Assembly (NCBI GenBank): GCA_017619675.1
Contig: JAFZRX010000009.1
Span: 124,001-188,000 of the forward strand
Origin: Bacteroidales bacterium
GTDB lineage: Bacteria; Bacteroidota; Bacteroidia; Bacteroidales; UBA932
DNA: 64,000 bases
Reading direction: 5' to 3'
Positions 34,770 through 42,860 of the stretch are shown piece after piece. The notes beneath the pieces are model-generated. The model was not told where the DNA came from. It ran no database searches and was given only the letters and a program-made list of their open reading frames with translations. The position numbers and the translations under genes are program-made. Position 1 is the stretch's first letter, and every line of letters starts with the position of its first letter.

Positions 34770-35879
34770 TTAGCTTATGTGGTGATGGTGATGATGGTGG
34801 TGGCAGTCACATTCCGGATCGTCACACTCTTCATCGTCAATTTCAAAATCAAAGTCGTCCGCCTCCTCGTCCTCCGGGTTGCCGGGGATTTCAGGGTTTA
34901 TGTAGGCATCGGCGTCCGCGCGCTTCTCCACGTTAACCTCCAGCAGGGAAGTGCCCTTTGCCACCGGAACCAGGAAGAAGTCAGGAACCTCCGCAGGGAC
35001 AAGGATGCATTCTCCGGCCTGCACGGTGTAGTTTATGGGGCCGATCTCCTGGTCAAAGATGACCTGCAGGGAGGCCTCTCCCTCAAGACATACGTAAAGC
35101 AGGAAGCAGTCCAGCTTGCTGCTGTAGATATGCATGGCGTCCGTGAGTTTCAGTTTTGTGACCGAGAACTCCTCACATTCCGTCAGATGGCTGGAAATAC
35201 CGCCGTCATGGCTGTGTGCATGGTTGTGAAGGCCGGGCTTGTATTGCTTGTAGTCAATGAAATCGAAGGCGGCCTCAAGGCTCAGTGCGGCGTCGAATTC
35301 ATCTCCTCCGTAGTCCTTCCCCCATGTGCAGAGGCGGAAATCCAGGGGGGAACTCTCCGCTATCTCCGTGATCTTGACGCCCTTGCCGGCTGCATGAACA
35401 AGGCCCGGATAGATGAAGAAACTGTCGCCCGCCTTGGGCTCCACGCTGTAGAGGAGATCCTCCACCTTGTTGTCCCGGCAAGCGTAGTAGAAATCCTCCG
35501 CCGAAGTGTCCTCCTTGAACCCGAGGAAAATGCGTCCGCCTTTCTCCACGGAGTCCACGTGCCACAGCTTGGCCTTCCCAAGGAAGTCCAGCCGCTGTGC
35601 GGCGGTCTCGTCGTCAGGGCAGACCATCAGGGGAGTTCGTCCGCTGCCGTCCAGGACCTTTGCCATGACGGGGAACTGCCTGCCGTACCAGGCAAAGGCG
35701 TGTTCTCCCACCACACGGTCCATGTACATGTCCATTATCTCCGATATGCTGTTGGCGGCAAGCCAGCCTTCCCTGACCAGGGAGTCCAGATAGCCCAGGT
35801 CCGCCAGCAGGACGGTTTCCTGCGGGACGTCGTCTATGGGGATGAATTTGAAAGGATATAGTTTCTTCTCTTCTTCCAT
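34770..35879 (-). CDS. Class I mannose-6-phosphate isomerase homologue with altered metal site and natural His8 tail
   Basis: 369 residues with the cupin architecture of type I phosphomannose isomerases: PGLVHAAGKGVKITEI keeps the last core histidine (H162). However, the usual QVHPDD is MVCPDDE here (M85, C87), and the glutamate of the TEMWYV motif is K104, so three of four canonical zinc ligands appear replaced. The N-terminal IWGG and SWE motifs are also missing. The last ~40 residues are strongly acidic and end in CDCHHHHHHHHIS, a genomic His8 tract (34779-34802, mixed CAC/CAT codons). Catalysis is doubtful; a metal-binding or sensor role is possible. Divergent from the DJ-1 gene. Confidence 0.75.
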   Translation of the reverse strand: MEEEKKLYPFKFIPIDDVPQETVLLADLGYLDSLVREGWLAANSISEIMDMYMDRVVGEHAFAWYGRQFPVMAKVLDGSGRTPLMVCPDDETAAQRLDFLGKAKLWHVDSVEKGGRIFLGFKEDTSAEDFYYACRDNKVEDLLYSVEPKAGDSFFIYPGLVHAAGKGVKITEIAESSPLDFRLCTWGKDYGGDEFDAALSLEAAFDFIDYKQYKPGLHNHAHSHDGGISSHLTECEEFSVTKLKLTDAMHIYSSKLDCFLLYVCLEGEASLQVIFDQEIGPINYTVQAGECILVPAEVPDFFLVPVAKGTSLLEVNVEKRADADAYINPEIPGNPEDEEADDFDFEIDDEECDDPECDCHHHHHHHHIS

Positions 35880-35883
35880 AACA

Positions 35884-35891
35884 CAAAAATA
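35884..35891 (-). promoter_or_regulatory. Minus-7 box of the phosphomannose isomerase homologue
   Basis: CAAAAATA reads TATTTTTG on the minus strand and ends four bases before the ATG at 35879, so transcription would start at or next to the start codon. Confidence 0.5.
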
Positions 35892-35915
35892 ACAAATAAT
35901 ACTTATATTGGCGGT

Positions 35916-36482
35916 ATGAAAAAGGCATTTATATTTCTGGCCGAGGGCTTTGAAGATGTCGAGGCCCTCGCAACCGCGGACGTCCTCCGCCGCGGGGGAG
36001 TCCCCACTCAGTTAGTCTCCATAAGTGACGAACCCTTCGTCACCTCCTCCCACCACGTGACCGTGGGAGCCGACACCACCCTTGATGCCGGAGTCGACAT
36101 AGAAGACCACGACGTGATCATATTCCCTGGCGGAATGCCGGGAACCAGGAACCTGGCCGCGTGCGGGCCCTTGATGGACTTCATGAAGGAACACTACGCG
36201 CTTGGCGGCCCCGTAGCGGCCATCTGCGCCGCTCCAGGCTTGGTGTTCGGCCAGATTGACAACCTTGAAGGAGTCGAGTTCACCTGCTTTGACGGATTTG
36301 AGGAAGGCCCTATTGCAAAGGGCGCCTCCTTTGTCCCCAAGCCCGCCGTGGTGAGCGGGAATATGATTACAGGGCGAAGCGCCGGCCATGCCGTGGAGTT
36401 CGCCCTGAAGATCCTGGAATATTTAAAGGGCAGCGATGAGGCTGCCCGTGTAGAGTACGCTATGAACTTGAATTGTATCTAG
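35916..36482 (+). CDS. DJ-1/PfpI family protein
   Basis: 188 residues. The redox-active cysteine is C104 in the nucleophile elbow VAAICAAPG, with the supporting glutamate in EGFEDVEA (E16) and the FPGGMPG loop. It belongs to the DJ-1/YajL branch, variously described as glyoxalase, chaperone or deglycase; the in vivo reaction is debated. Its stop is three bases from the stop of the convergent rubrerythrin gene, and both fit an oxidative or carbonyl stress theme. Confidence 0.92.
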   Translation: MKKAFIFLAEGFEDVEALATADVLRRGGVPTQLVSISDEPFVTSSHHVTVGADTTLDAGVDIEDHDVIIFPGGMPGTRNLAACGPLMDFMKEHYALGGPVAAICAAPGLVFGQIDNLEGVEFTCFDGFEEGPIAKGASFVPKPAVVSGNMITGRSAGHAVEFALKILEYLKGSDEAARVEYAMNLNCI

Positions 36483-36485
36483 CCT

Positions 36486-37037
36486 TTACTTCTCCTTGAA
36501 GAACCTGTCATACAGACCCTGGAAGCCTGCCCCGTGGCGGGCTTCGTCTTTTGCCATCTCGTGAACGGTGTCGTGGATGGCGTCATAGCCCAGATTCTTT
36601 GCGCGGGTGGCCAGGGCAAGTTTGCCCTCGCATGCGCCGGCCTCTGCCTCAGCCCTCTTCTTGAGGTTCGTCTTGGTGTCCCAGACAACCTCACCGAGGA
36701 GTTCGGCGAACTTGGCGGCGTGCTCGGCCTCTTCAAAGGCGTAGCGCTGGAAGGTGGCGGCGATTCCCGGATAGCCCTCGCGGTCCGCCTGGCGGCTCAT
36801 GGCAAGGTACATTCCCACCTCTGAGCACTCTCCGTTGAAGTTGTCACGGAGACCCTGCATGATTTCAGCGTCTTCTACAACGCCGTCCTTGAGGTGATGC
36901 TCACAGGCAAAGCCTTTGGCGTCTTCCTTGATTTCTACGAATTTTTCTGCTTTTGCGCGGCACTGGGGACAGAACTCGGGAGGGTTCTCTCCTTCATAAA
37001 CGTAACCGCAAACGAGACATCTGAATTTCTTTTTCAC
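36486..37037 (-). CDS. Rubrerythrin, reversed domain order
   Basis: 183 residues. An N-terminal rubredoxin-like iron site (CLVCGY...CPQC) precedes the four-helix diiron domain, whose metal ligands lie in ExxH motifs (EEAEHA and DEARHG). Classical rubrerythrin has the rubredoxin domain at the C-terminus, so this is the 'reverse' type common in anaerobes. Reduces hydrogen peroxide in the cytoplasm. The promoter region is the 67-base divergent space holding the 22-bp palindrome. Confidence 0.93.
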   Translation of the reverse strand: MKKKFRCLVCGYVYEGENPPEFCPQCRAKAEKFVEIKEDAKGFACEHHLKDGVVEDAEIMQGLRDNFNGECSEVGMYLAMSRQADREGYPGIAATFQRYAFEEAEHAAKFAELLGEVVWDTKTNLKKRAEAEAGACEGKLALATRAKNLGYDAIHDTVHEMAKDEARHGAGFQGLYDRFFKEK

Positions 37038-37078
37038 AACTTTGGGTATTTTAGGGTTAATAATTCTGTTATGTGTCT

Positions 37079-37100
37079 CACAAATATACGTATATTTGTG
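37079..37100. promoter_or_regulatory. 22-bp perfect palindrome carrying minus-7 boxes for both strands
   Basis: CACAAATATACGTATATTTG plus TG is perfectly self-complementary around 37089/37090. Each half contains TATATTTG (37091-37098 plus strand, 37088-37081 minus strand), fitting TAnnTTTG. It lies between rubrerythrin and the HPr-kinase-like gene, six bases before the ATG of the latter. The symmetry suggests an operator, for example for a dimeric regulator, but two back-to-back promoter boxes alone would explain much of it. Confidence 0.7.
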
Positions 37101-37104
37101 TGAT

Positions 37105-37980
37105 ATGACAAGGTATTATACCGTGGCGGGCCATAACTTTTTCATTAAAGGGGAAGACAGCCTTCCCCTGTGGGGCGTCATTGACAATTACCTGCCATTC
37201 GAGACGGAAGAGAGGGACTGCCTTTTTGGGATGGAGGTGAGTATGGAGAGCGTGGAGTTCTCCAAACAGGCCGTCTATTCCCAGAACGGGAGCGAGGAGG
37301 AGCAGCGCCTGGACCTTTATTCGGTTCCGGAAGGCTGGCTGCTGGAGATGGCCCCGCGCAAGGACATGGACATCTGCGCAAGGATGCTTTTCAGCAGGGA
37401 TTATTCGCGCGCCAAGGTTTATCTGCAGGGCGGCCTGGCAAAGCAGCGCTTCGGCCTGGACAATTCTGCGATGGTGCTTTTCGCGTTTGCCACGGCAACG
37501 CTGGGCACGCTGGAGATGCACGCTTCGGTAGTGGCCAATTCCGGGAAGGCGTACCTGTTCCTGGCAAAGAGCGGCACGGGGAAGAGCACCCACTCCCGCC
37601 TCTGGTTGGAGAACGTTCCGGGTACGGAACTGGTCAACGACGACAATCCGGTGATGAGAGTGTCCCAGGATGGAAAAGTGACGGTTTACGGAAGCCCGTG
37701 GAGCGGGAAGACGCCCTGCTACAGAAACGTAAGTTTCCCAGCAGGGGCGCTGGTCCGCATCCGCAGGGCGCCGGAGAACAGGATAGAGAGGCTGCCGCTG
37801 GTGCAGGCGTATGCCTCCCTGTCGGCTTCCTGCTCGGGTTTCAGGGCGGAGAAGTCAATAGCCGACGGCCTTCACGCCACCGTTGCGTCAGTGGTGGGGA
37901 GCGTGCCTTGTTTTGTGTTGGATTGCCTGCCTGACGCCCAGGCGGCCATAATATGTTCCGATAATGTCAGGGATCACTAA
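37105..37980 (+). CDS. HPr kinase-like protein (putative peptide or protein kinase)
   Basis: 291 residues. Walker [10 protein letters not shown] (A154-T162) is of the HprK/PEPCK type, followed by the acidic pair D179-D180 (LVNDDNPVM) and the [10 protein letters not shown] element seen in HprK-related kinases linked to peptide modification. The N-terminal ~120 residues are divergent and may bind substrate. No HPr or PTS gene is present here. It opens an operon with an S24/S26-like protease (17-base overlap) and an ABC exporter, which suggests that it phosphorylates a small exported peptide or protein. The start ATG is six bases after the minus-7 box. Confidence 0.8.
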   Translation: MTRYYTVAGHNFFIKGEDSLPLWGVIDNYLPFETEERDCLFGMEVSMESVEFSKQAVYSQNGSEEEQRLDLYSVPEGWLLEMAPRKDMDICARMLFSRDYSRAKVYLQGGLAKQRFGLDNSAMVLFAFATATLGTLEMHASVVANSGKAYLFLAKSGTGKSTHSRLWLENVPGTELVNDDNPVMRVSQDGKVTVYGSPWSGKTPCYRNVSFPAGALVRIRRAPENRIERLPLVQAYASLSASCSGFRAEKSIADGLHATVASVVGSVPCFVLDCLPDAQAAIICSDNVRDH

Positions 37981-38407
37981 GCTTACAGTCCCGCTGGAGA
38001 CCCTTCTGCCAAGCGCGCTGGAGTTCCTGAAAGAGGGGACTCCTGTAATACTTCCGGTAAAGGGCAACAGCATGCTCCCGTTCATAATAGGGGGCAGGGA
38101 CAATGTACTGATCAGCAGACAGCAGTCCATCCGCGAAGGAGACGTGGTGCTGGCGCATACCACCGCAGGCAGTTATGTCATCCACCGGATAATAGGGATG
38201 GGTGACGGACGGATAACCCTGAAGGGGGACGGAAACCTGAAAGGGACGGAAACATGCCTGCCTGAGGGGATACTTGGGACAGTCCTGGAGATACAGAAAC
38301 CATCCGGACGCAAACTTGATCCCGTCAGTGTCAAAGGTTGGCAAAAACTGCCATTAATTTTGCGCCGTATTGTAATTGCGGTATATAGAAGATTGTTCGG
38401 CCAATGA
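37964..38407 (+). CDS. S24/S26-like peptidase, Ser-His type, no membrane anchor
   Basis: 147 residues. The core matches signal-peptidase boxes: S36 in KGNSMLP (nucleophile), H74 in SYVIHRIIG, and D89 in LKGDGN, the Ser-His-Asp pattern of SipW/Sec11-type enzymes rather than Ser-Lys. Unlike signal peptidases it has no N-terminal transmembrane helix; only the C-terminus (LPLILRRIVIAVYRRLF) is amphipathic. So it probably acts inside the cell or at the inner membrane face. Overlaps the kinase-like gene by 17 bases and the exporter gene by four (ATGA), so the three are translationally coupled. Confidence 0.82.
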   Translation: MSGITKLTVPLETLLPSALEFLKEGTPVILPVKGNSMLPFIIGGRDNVLISRQQSIREGDVVLAHTTAGSYVIHRIIGMGDGRITLKGDGNLKGTETCLPEGILGTVLEIQKPSGRKLDPVSVKGWQKLPLILRRIVIAVYRRLFGQ

Positions 38408-40023
38408 AAAAACTGAAGAATACACTCAAGAGCCTGTGGCGTATGTACAAGCCACTGCGCGGCCCGGTGGCCGTAAGCGTTCTCATAGGTCTGGTGCGCA
38501 TCGCCGCGTCACTGGGCTTCGTATGGGTGTGCAAGGCGCTTGTCGATACGGCAACCGGCGTAAGCCAGGAGTCACTGGGGCGCCTGATAGCCATAATGCT
38601 GGGCATAATGCTGGTGCAGATAGTATTTTCAGCGGCGGCATATTACTGGGAGAACTACATAAGCGTGCGCACCCTGAACAAGATGCGCTACGACACCTTC
38701 TCGCACGTGATCAACAGTTCCTGGAAGGGAATGGAATCCTTCAACAGCGGAGATACGGTCAACCGTCTGGAAGAGGACGTCCGCGTGACCGTAGACCTCC
38801 TGTGCACCCGCGTGCCGGATGTGTTCGTAACACTCTGCCAGCTTGTGGCAGCTTCCATTTTCCTGCTGACCCTGGCTCCCAACCTCCTGTGGGTGCTTCT
38901 GATACTCATGGCCGTGGCGGTGGTGGGCAGCCGGATGTTCTTCAAGAAACTCCAGGAACTCACCCGCAAGATCCGCTCAAAGGACGGGGAGATCCAGCAG
39001 TATATGCAGGAGAACCTGCTTAACAGGGTCCTGGTACTCACGCTCACAGGTTCCTCCCGCGTCATGGAGAAATTGGGATGGATGCAGAAAGATGTGGAGA
39101 GCAATACGGTAAAGAGGCTCAATTTCAACGCCATAGCCCGCAGTTTCATGCATCTTGGCTTCATTGGAGGTTATGCGGCCGCATTCATCTGGGGCGTATA
39201 CGGAATAAAGGAAGGAAGCGTGACATATGGTATGATGACGGCTTTCCTGCAACTTGTGGGACAGGTGCAGCGCCCGGTTGCCGAACTCAGCAGGCACGTG
39301 CCCGCTTTCATTCACGCGCTTGTTTCTGTCGAGAGGATCATGGACCTTCAGGAATTGGAAGAAGAAGCCAATGAGGAGCCGGTAATCCTTGAAGACGCCC
39401 CTGGAATAGAGGTGAACGGCATCACGTTCGCATATCCCGGCCAGCCCGCCCCGGTGTTCAGTGGCTTCAGCGCCTCCTTCGCCCCGGGAAGCCTCACTGC
39501 GGTTGCCGGGCCTACAGGCGCCGGCAAGAGCACCCTTGTGAGGCTTATCATGGGGCTCCTGCAGCCTTCTGAAGGAAGCATCCTGGTTGGCGGCCATAAG
39601 GCCGGCCCGGGCGTGAGGGGCAACTTCATGTATGTGCCGCAAGGCAACAGCCTTATGAGCGGCACCATACGTGAGAACTTGCTCATGGCCAGGGCGGGCG
39701 CCTCGGAAGAGGAGATGTTCCAGGCCCTGGAGACCGCGCAGGCAGGCTTCGTAAAAGACCTGCCGGGCGGGCTTGACGCACGCTGCGGAGAGGTGGGAAG
39801 CGGCCTTAGCGAGGGCCAGTCCCAGCGCATCGCCATAGCAAGGGCCCTGCTCAGGCCCGGCGGCATCCTTATCCTGGACGAGGCCACATCGGCCCTGGAT
39901 TCCGCTACGGAACTGAATTTGCTGGAGGCGCTCTACAAGGCCTGCCACCAGAAAAAGACCATCATATTCATCTCCCACAAGGAGGCTGTCACAAAATACT
40001 CTGACGCAATCCTTAACCTGTAG
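38404..40023 (+). CDS. ABC exporter, fused membrane and ATPase domains
   Basis: 539 residues: a six-helix type IV exporter membrane domain (~20-300), then a nucleotide-binding domain with Walker A GPTGAGKST, Q-loop YVPQGNS, signature LSEGQSQRIA, Walker B ILILDEATSALD and H-loop FISHKEA. The Q-loop and signature are intact, so it should be active as a homodimer. There is no C39 peptidase domain; the neighbouring S24/S26-like protease could supply the cleavage step. Substrate unknown (peptide, lipid or drug). Last gene of the three-gene unit; the AddB-like gene follows two bases later. Confidence 0.9.
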   Translation: MKKLKNTLKSLWRMYKPLRGPVAVSVLIGLVRIAASLGFVWVCKALVDTATGVSQESLGRLIAIMLGIMLVQIVFSAAAYYWENYISVRTLNKMRYDTFSHVINSSWKGMESFNSGDTVNRLEEDVRVTVDLLCTRVPDVFVTLCQLVAASIFLLTLAPNLLWVLLILMAVAVVGSRMFFKKLQELTRKIRSKDGEIQQYMQENLLNRVLVLTLTGSSRVMEKLGWMQKDVESNTVKRLNFNAIARSFMHLGFIGGYAAAFIWGVYGIKEGSVTYGMMTAFLQLVGQVQRPVAELSRHVPAFIHALVSVERIMDLQELEEEANEEPVILEDAPGIEVNGITFAYPGQPAPVFSGFSASFAPGSLTAVAGPTGAGKSTLVRLIMGLLQPSEGSILVGGHKAGPGVRGNFMYVPQGNSLMSGTIRENLLMARAGASEEEMFQALETAQAGFVKDLPGGLDARCGEVGSGLSEGQSQRIAIARALLRPGGILILDEATSALDSATELNLLEALYKACHQKKTIIFISHKEAVTKYSDAILNL

Positions 40024-40025
40024 CC

Positions 40026-42860
40026 ATGAAACCGTTCCTCAGGCAAGTGGCGGAGCACTATTTCGCCACGGGTGAGATATCCCGTTTCTGCTTTGTCTTC
40101 CCCAACAGGCGTTCGCAGCTATTCTTCCAGAAATGGCTGTCGGACCTTGTAAGGGAGAGCGGAAAGCCGGTTATCGCCCCCGGAATGCTTACGGTGAACG
40201 ATTTCTTCTACAAGATCAGCGGCGCCACGCCAGTGGACAGGATTAACCTGCTGCTGACCCTCTATGACTGCTACAAGGAACTCAACCCCGCTGCGGAGTC
40301 CCTGGACGATTTCATATTCTGGGGTGACGTCCTGCTTGGAGATTTCGACGATGTGGACAAATACCTGGTTCCGGCCGGGAGCCTTTTCACGGACGTGTCC
40401 CAGTATAAGGGGATGCAGGACGATTTCTCCTACCTGACAGACTCCCAGAAGGAGGCCGTGAAGCGTTTCATATCCAATTTTGGCGCTTCCGGCAGCTATG
40501 AGGCGGAGAAGCAGGGCCCCGTGAAGCAGCGCTTCCTCCAGATATGGAACATATTGTTCCCCCTGTACAGCAATTTCAAGGATACTTTGCGCGCCCAGGG
40601 GATGTCCTATGAGGGAATGGTATACCGGGACCTTGCGGAAAGGCTGCAGAAGGAGTCCGCAGTGGATATTTTGGACAAGCATTTCAGGCACGGCACCACG
40701 TTCGTATTTACCGGGCTGAACGCCCTGAATCAATGCGAGAAGAGGGTGCTGTCCCGTATGCGCGACGCCGGGATAGCGCAGTTCTGCTGGGATTACTCAT
40801 CGGAGATGATCAAGGATCCGTGCAACCGTTCGTCCTTCTTCATGAAGGATAACGTGGTTGCGTATCCCCAGGCTTTCACGCCGGATCCGGAGCCTCTCGG
40901 GGAGCCTTACATAGAGGTTATCGGCGTGCCGTCTTCCGTGGGGTGCGCCAAGCAGCTTCCAAGGATACTGGATTCTGTGAATCCGGGATCCCTGGACACT
41001 GCGGTGGTGCTCCCGGACGAGAACCTCCTCATTCCAGTGCTGAACTCCATTCCGGAGCAGATAATGGACATCAACGTGACGATGGGCTATCCCATGCAGG
41101 GGAGCGCGTTCTTCGCCTTGATGGACGAGATTGCCCGCATGCAGCTGAATCTGCGCTGCAAGGACGGCAAATGGATGTTCTATCACCGCAATGTGTGGAC
41201 GGTCTTCTCCAATTCCGTGTTCACTTCAATCCTGGACGATGACGGCAGGGAAGTAATCAAGGCAATCCGCGAAAAGGCAAAGTATTATATTCCGCAGGAA
41301 GACTTTGCCGGAAGCGAACTTTTCAAGGCGGTCTTCCGTCCCGTTGTCACGGATACTGCGGACGCTTCAGGAGCCCAGTCAGCCGCCCTTTCAGAATATC
41401 TTCTGGAACTTGCCGGTCAGTTCGGCGTCCTACTGAAAGATGCCCCTGGAATGACCCTGGAACTGGATTTCGCACGTCAGTACTATCAGGATCTGAACCG
41501 CCTGAGGAGTAAGGAAGTAGCCGTGCTGCCAAAGACATTCGTTCGGCTCGTAGTCCAGGCGGAGGCGTCCCGCAGCGTCCCCTTCAAGGGAGAGCCCCTG
41601 AAGGGCCTCCAGATCATGGGTCCGCTGGAAACCCGCGCACTGGACTTCGAGAACCTCATCGTCCTTTCCTGCAACGAAGGCGTGTTCCCCAGGCACGACG
41701 TCAGTTCGTCGTTTATCCCTCCCGAGCTGCGCCGCGGCTTCGGCCTTCCGTCGTATGAGTACCAGGATGCGGTGTGGGCATATTATTTCTACAGGATGAT
41801 CCAGCGGGCAAAGCGCATATTCCTGCTGTACGATTCCCGTACGGAGGGCCTTAGGAGCGGGGAGGAGAGCCGGTATATAAAGCAGCTGGAACTGCACTTC
41901 GGGAAGGAATTCAACCGCGTGAGCGTGGGCTCGCCAATCGTGAAGCCGGATCCGCCCAGCACAATTGAAAAGACCCCGGAGGACATAAAGAAGCTGGAGG
42001 AAATGGTGTTCTCAGCATCCTCAGTGCAGAATTATCTGGCTTGTCCGGCAAAGTTCTATTATGCTTCGGTCAAGGGGCTGGAAGAGGTTGCCGACGTGGA
42101 AGAATCCCTTCAGGCAAACCAGATAGGAAATGTGCTCCATAAGTTAATGCAGCATATCTACGGAGTTGACGGAAAGGTTGTGACGGCGGACTATCTCAAA
42201 GGCTGGGCAAAGGACAAGGCTTCGCTCATGGACAGGATATATGACCTGATAAGGGTTGAGCTCAAGACTCCGGATGTCACGGGGCGCAACCTGATCTTTG
42301 CCAACGTCATATGCAGATATGCCGTGCAGATACTTCAGAGGGACTGCGAACTGCTCAAGGATCAGGGAGTGGATTCATTCAGGATACTCAGCCTTGAGAT
42401 GAAAGACGTGGTCAGGATTTGCGGAAGGCCCTTCAAGGGTTTCATTGACAGGCTGGATTCCCTGAGGCCTGGAATGGTGCGCGTGTCTGACTACAAGACC
42501 GGCAAAGTGACGGACGAGGAGATTGGAATAGAGGATGACAATGCCGTTACCCTGGCGGAGAAGCTGTTCTCTCCGGAGTCCGCTGACAGGCCAAAGATTG
42601 CGTTCCAGCTGTATGTCTATGACAAGATGGTAAGGGAAAAGTATCCAGATTCCAGGATATTCAATTCCGTCTATCCAACTGTCAGGCTGTTCAAGGAAAA
42701 GGTGCCGGTGCAGGAATGCAGCGAAGAATTCCTCAATCAGGTGGATTTGCGCCTGGAAGAGACTTTCAAGGAGATGTTCGACCCCCAGACAGGCTTCAGA
42801 CGCACCTCCGACGACAAGGTATGCTCATATTGTGACTTTAAAATGCTCTGCGGGAAATGA
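40026..42860 (+). CDS. AddB-like PD-(D/E)XK nuclease protein
   Basis: 944 residues. The helicase-like N-terminal half (FVFPNRRSQLFFQKWL in place of a Walker A) is degenerate, as in AddB. The C-terminal nuclease domain shows GFIDRLD and VSDYKTGKV, the D...DYK catalytic set, framed by four cysteines likely to hold an iron-sulfur cluster: C673 (LACPAKFYY) and C933, C936, C942 (CSYCDFKMLC). Partner of the next gene in a RecBCD-type end-resection complex for double-strand break repair. Begins two bases after the exporter, and its stop overlaps the next start (ATGA). Confidence 0.9.
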   Translation: MKPFLRQVAEHYFATGEISRFCFVFPNRRSQLFFQKWLSDLVRESGKPVIAPGMLTVNDFFYKISGATPVDRINLLLTLYDCYKELNPAAESLDDFIFWGDVLLGDFDDVDKYLVPAGSLFTDVSQYKGMQDDFSYLTDSQKEAVKRFISNFGASGSYEAEKQGPVKQRFLQIWNILFPLYSNFKDTLRAQGMSYEGMVYRDLAERLQKESAVDILDKHFRHGTTFVFTGLNALNQCEKRVLSRMRDAGIAQFCWDYSSEMIKDPCNRSSFFMKDNVVAYPQAFTPDPEPLGEPYIEVIGVPSSVGCAKQLPRILDSVNPGSLDTAVVLPDENLLIPVLNSIPEQIMDINVTMGYPMQGSAFFALMDEIARMQLNLRCKDGKWMFYHRNVWTVFSNSVFTSILDDDGREVIKAIREKAKYYIPQEDFAGSELFKAVFRPVVTDTADASGAQSAALSEYLLELAGQFGVLLKDAPGMTLELDFARQYYQDLNRLRSKEVAVLPKTFVRLVVQAEASRSVPFKGEPLKGLQIMGPLETRALDFENLIVLSCNEGVFPRHDVSSSFIPPELRRGFGLPSYEYQDAVWAYYFYRMIQRAKRIFLLYDSRTEGLRSGEESRYIKQLELHFGKEFNRVSVGSPIVKPDPPSTIEKTPEDIKKLEEMVFSASSVQNYLACPAKFYYASVKGLEEVADVEESLQANQIGNVLHKLMQHIYGVDGKVVTADYLKGWAKDKASLMDRIYDLIRVELKTPDVTGRNLIFANVICRYAVQILQRDCELLKDQGVDSFRILSLEMKDVVRICGRPFKGFIDRLDSLRPGMVRVSDYKTGKVTDEEIGIEDDNAVTLAEKLFSPESADRPKIAFQLYVYDKMVREKYPDSRIFNSVYPTVRLFKEKVPVQECSEEFLNQVDLRLEETFKEMFDPQTGFRRTSDDKVCSYCDFKMLCGK

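Noticed and set aside
34779-34802. His8 tract as a cloning or vector artefact
   Set aside because: The codons are a CAC/CAT mix, the tract follows a natural acidic segment, and normal genomic sequence with the hslR gene continues 11 bases after the stop. No vector-like sequence is present.
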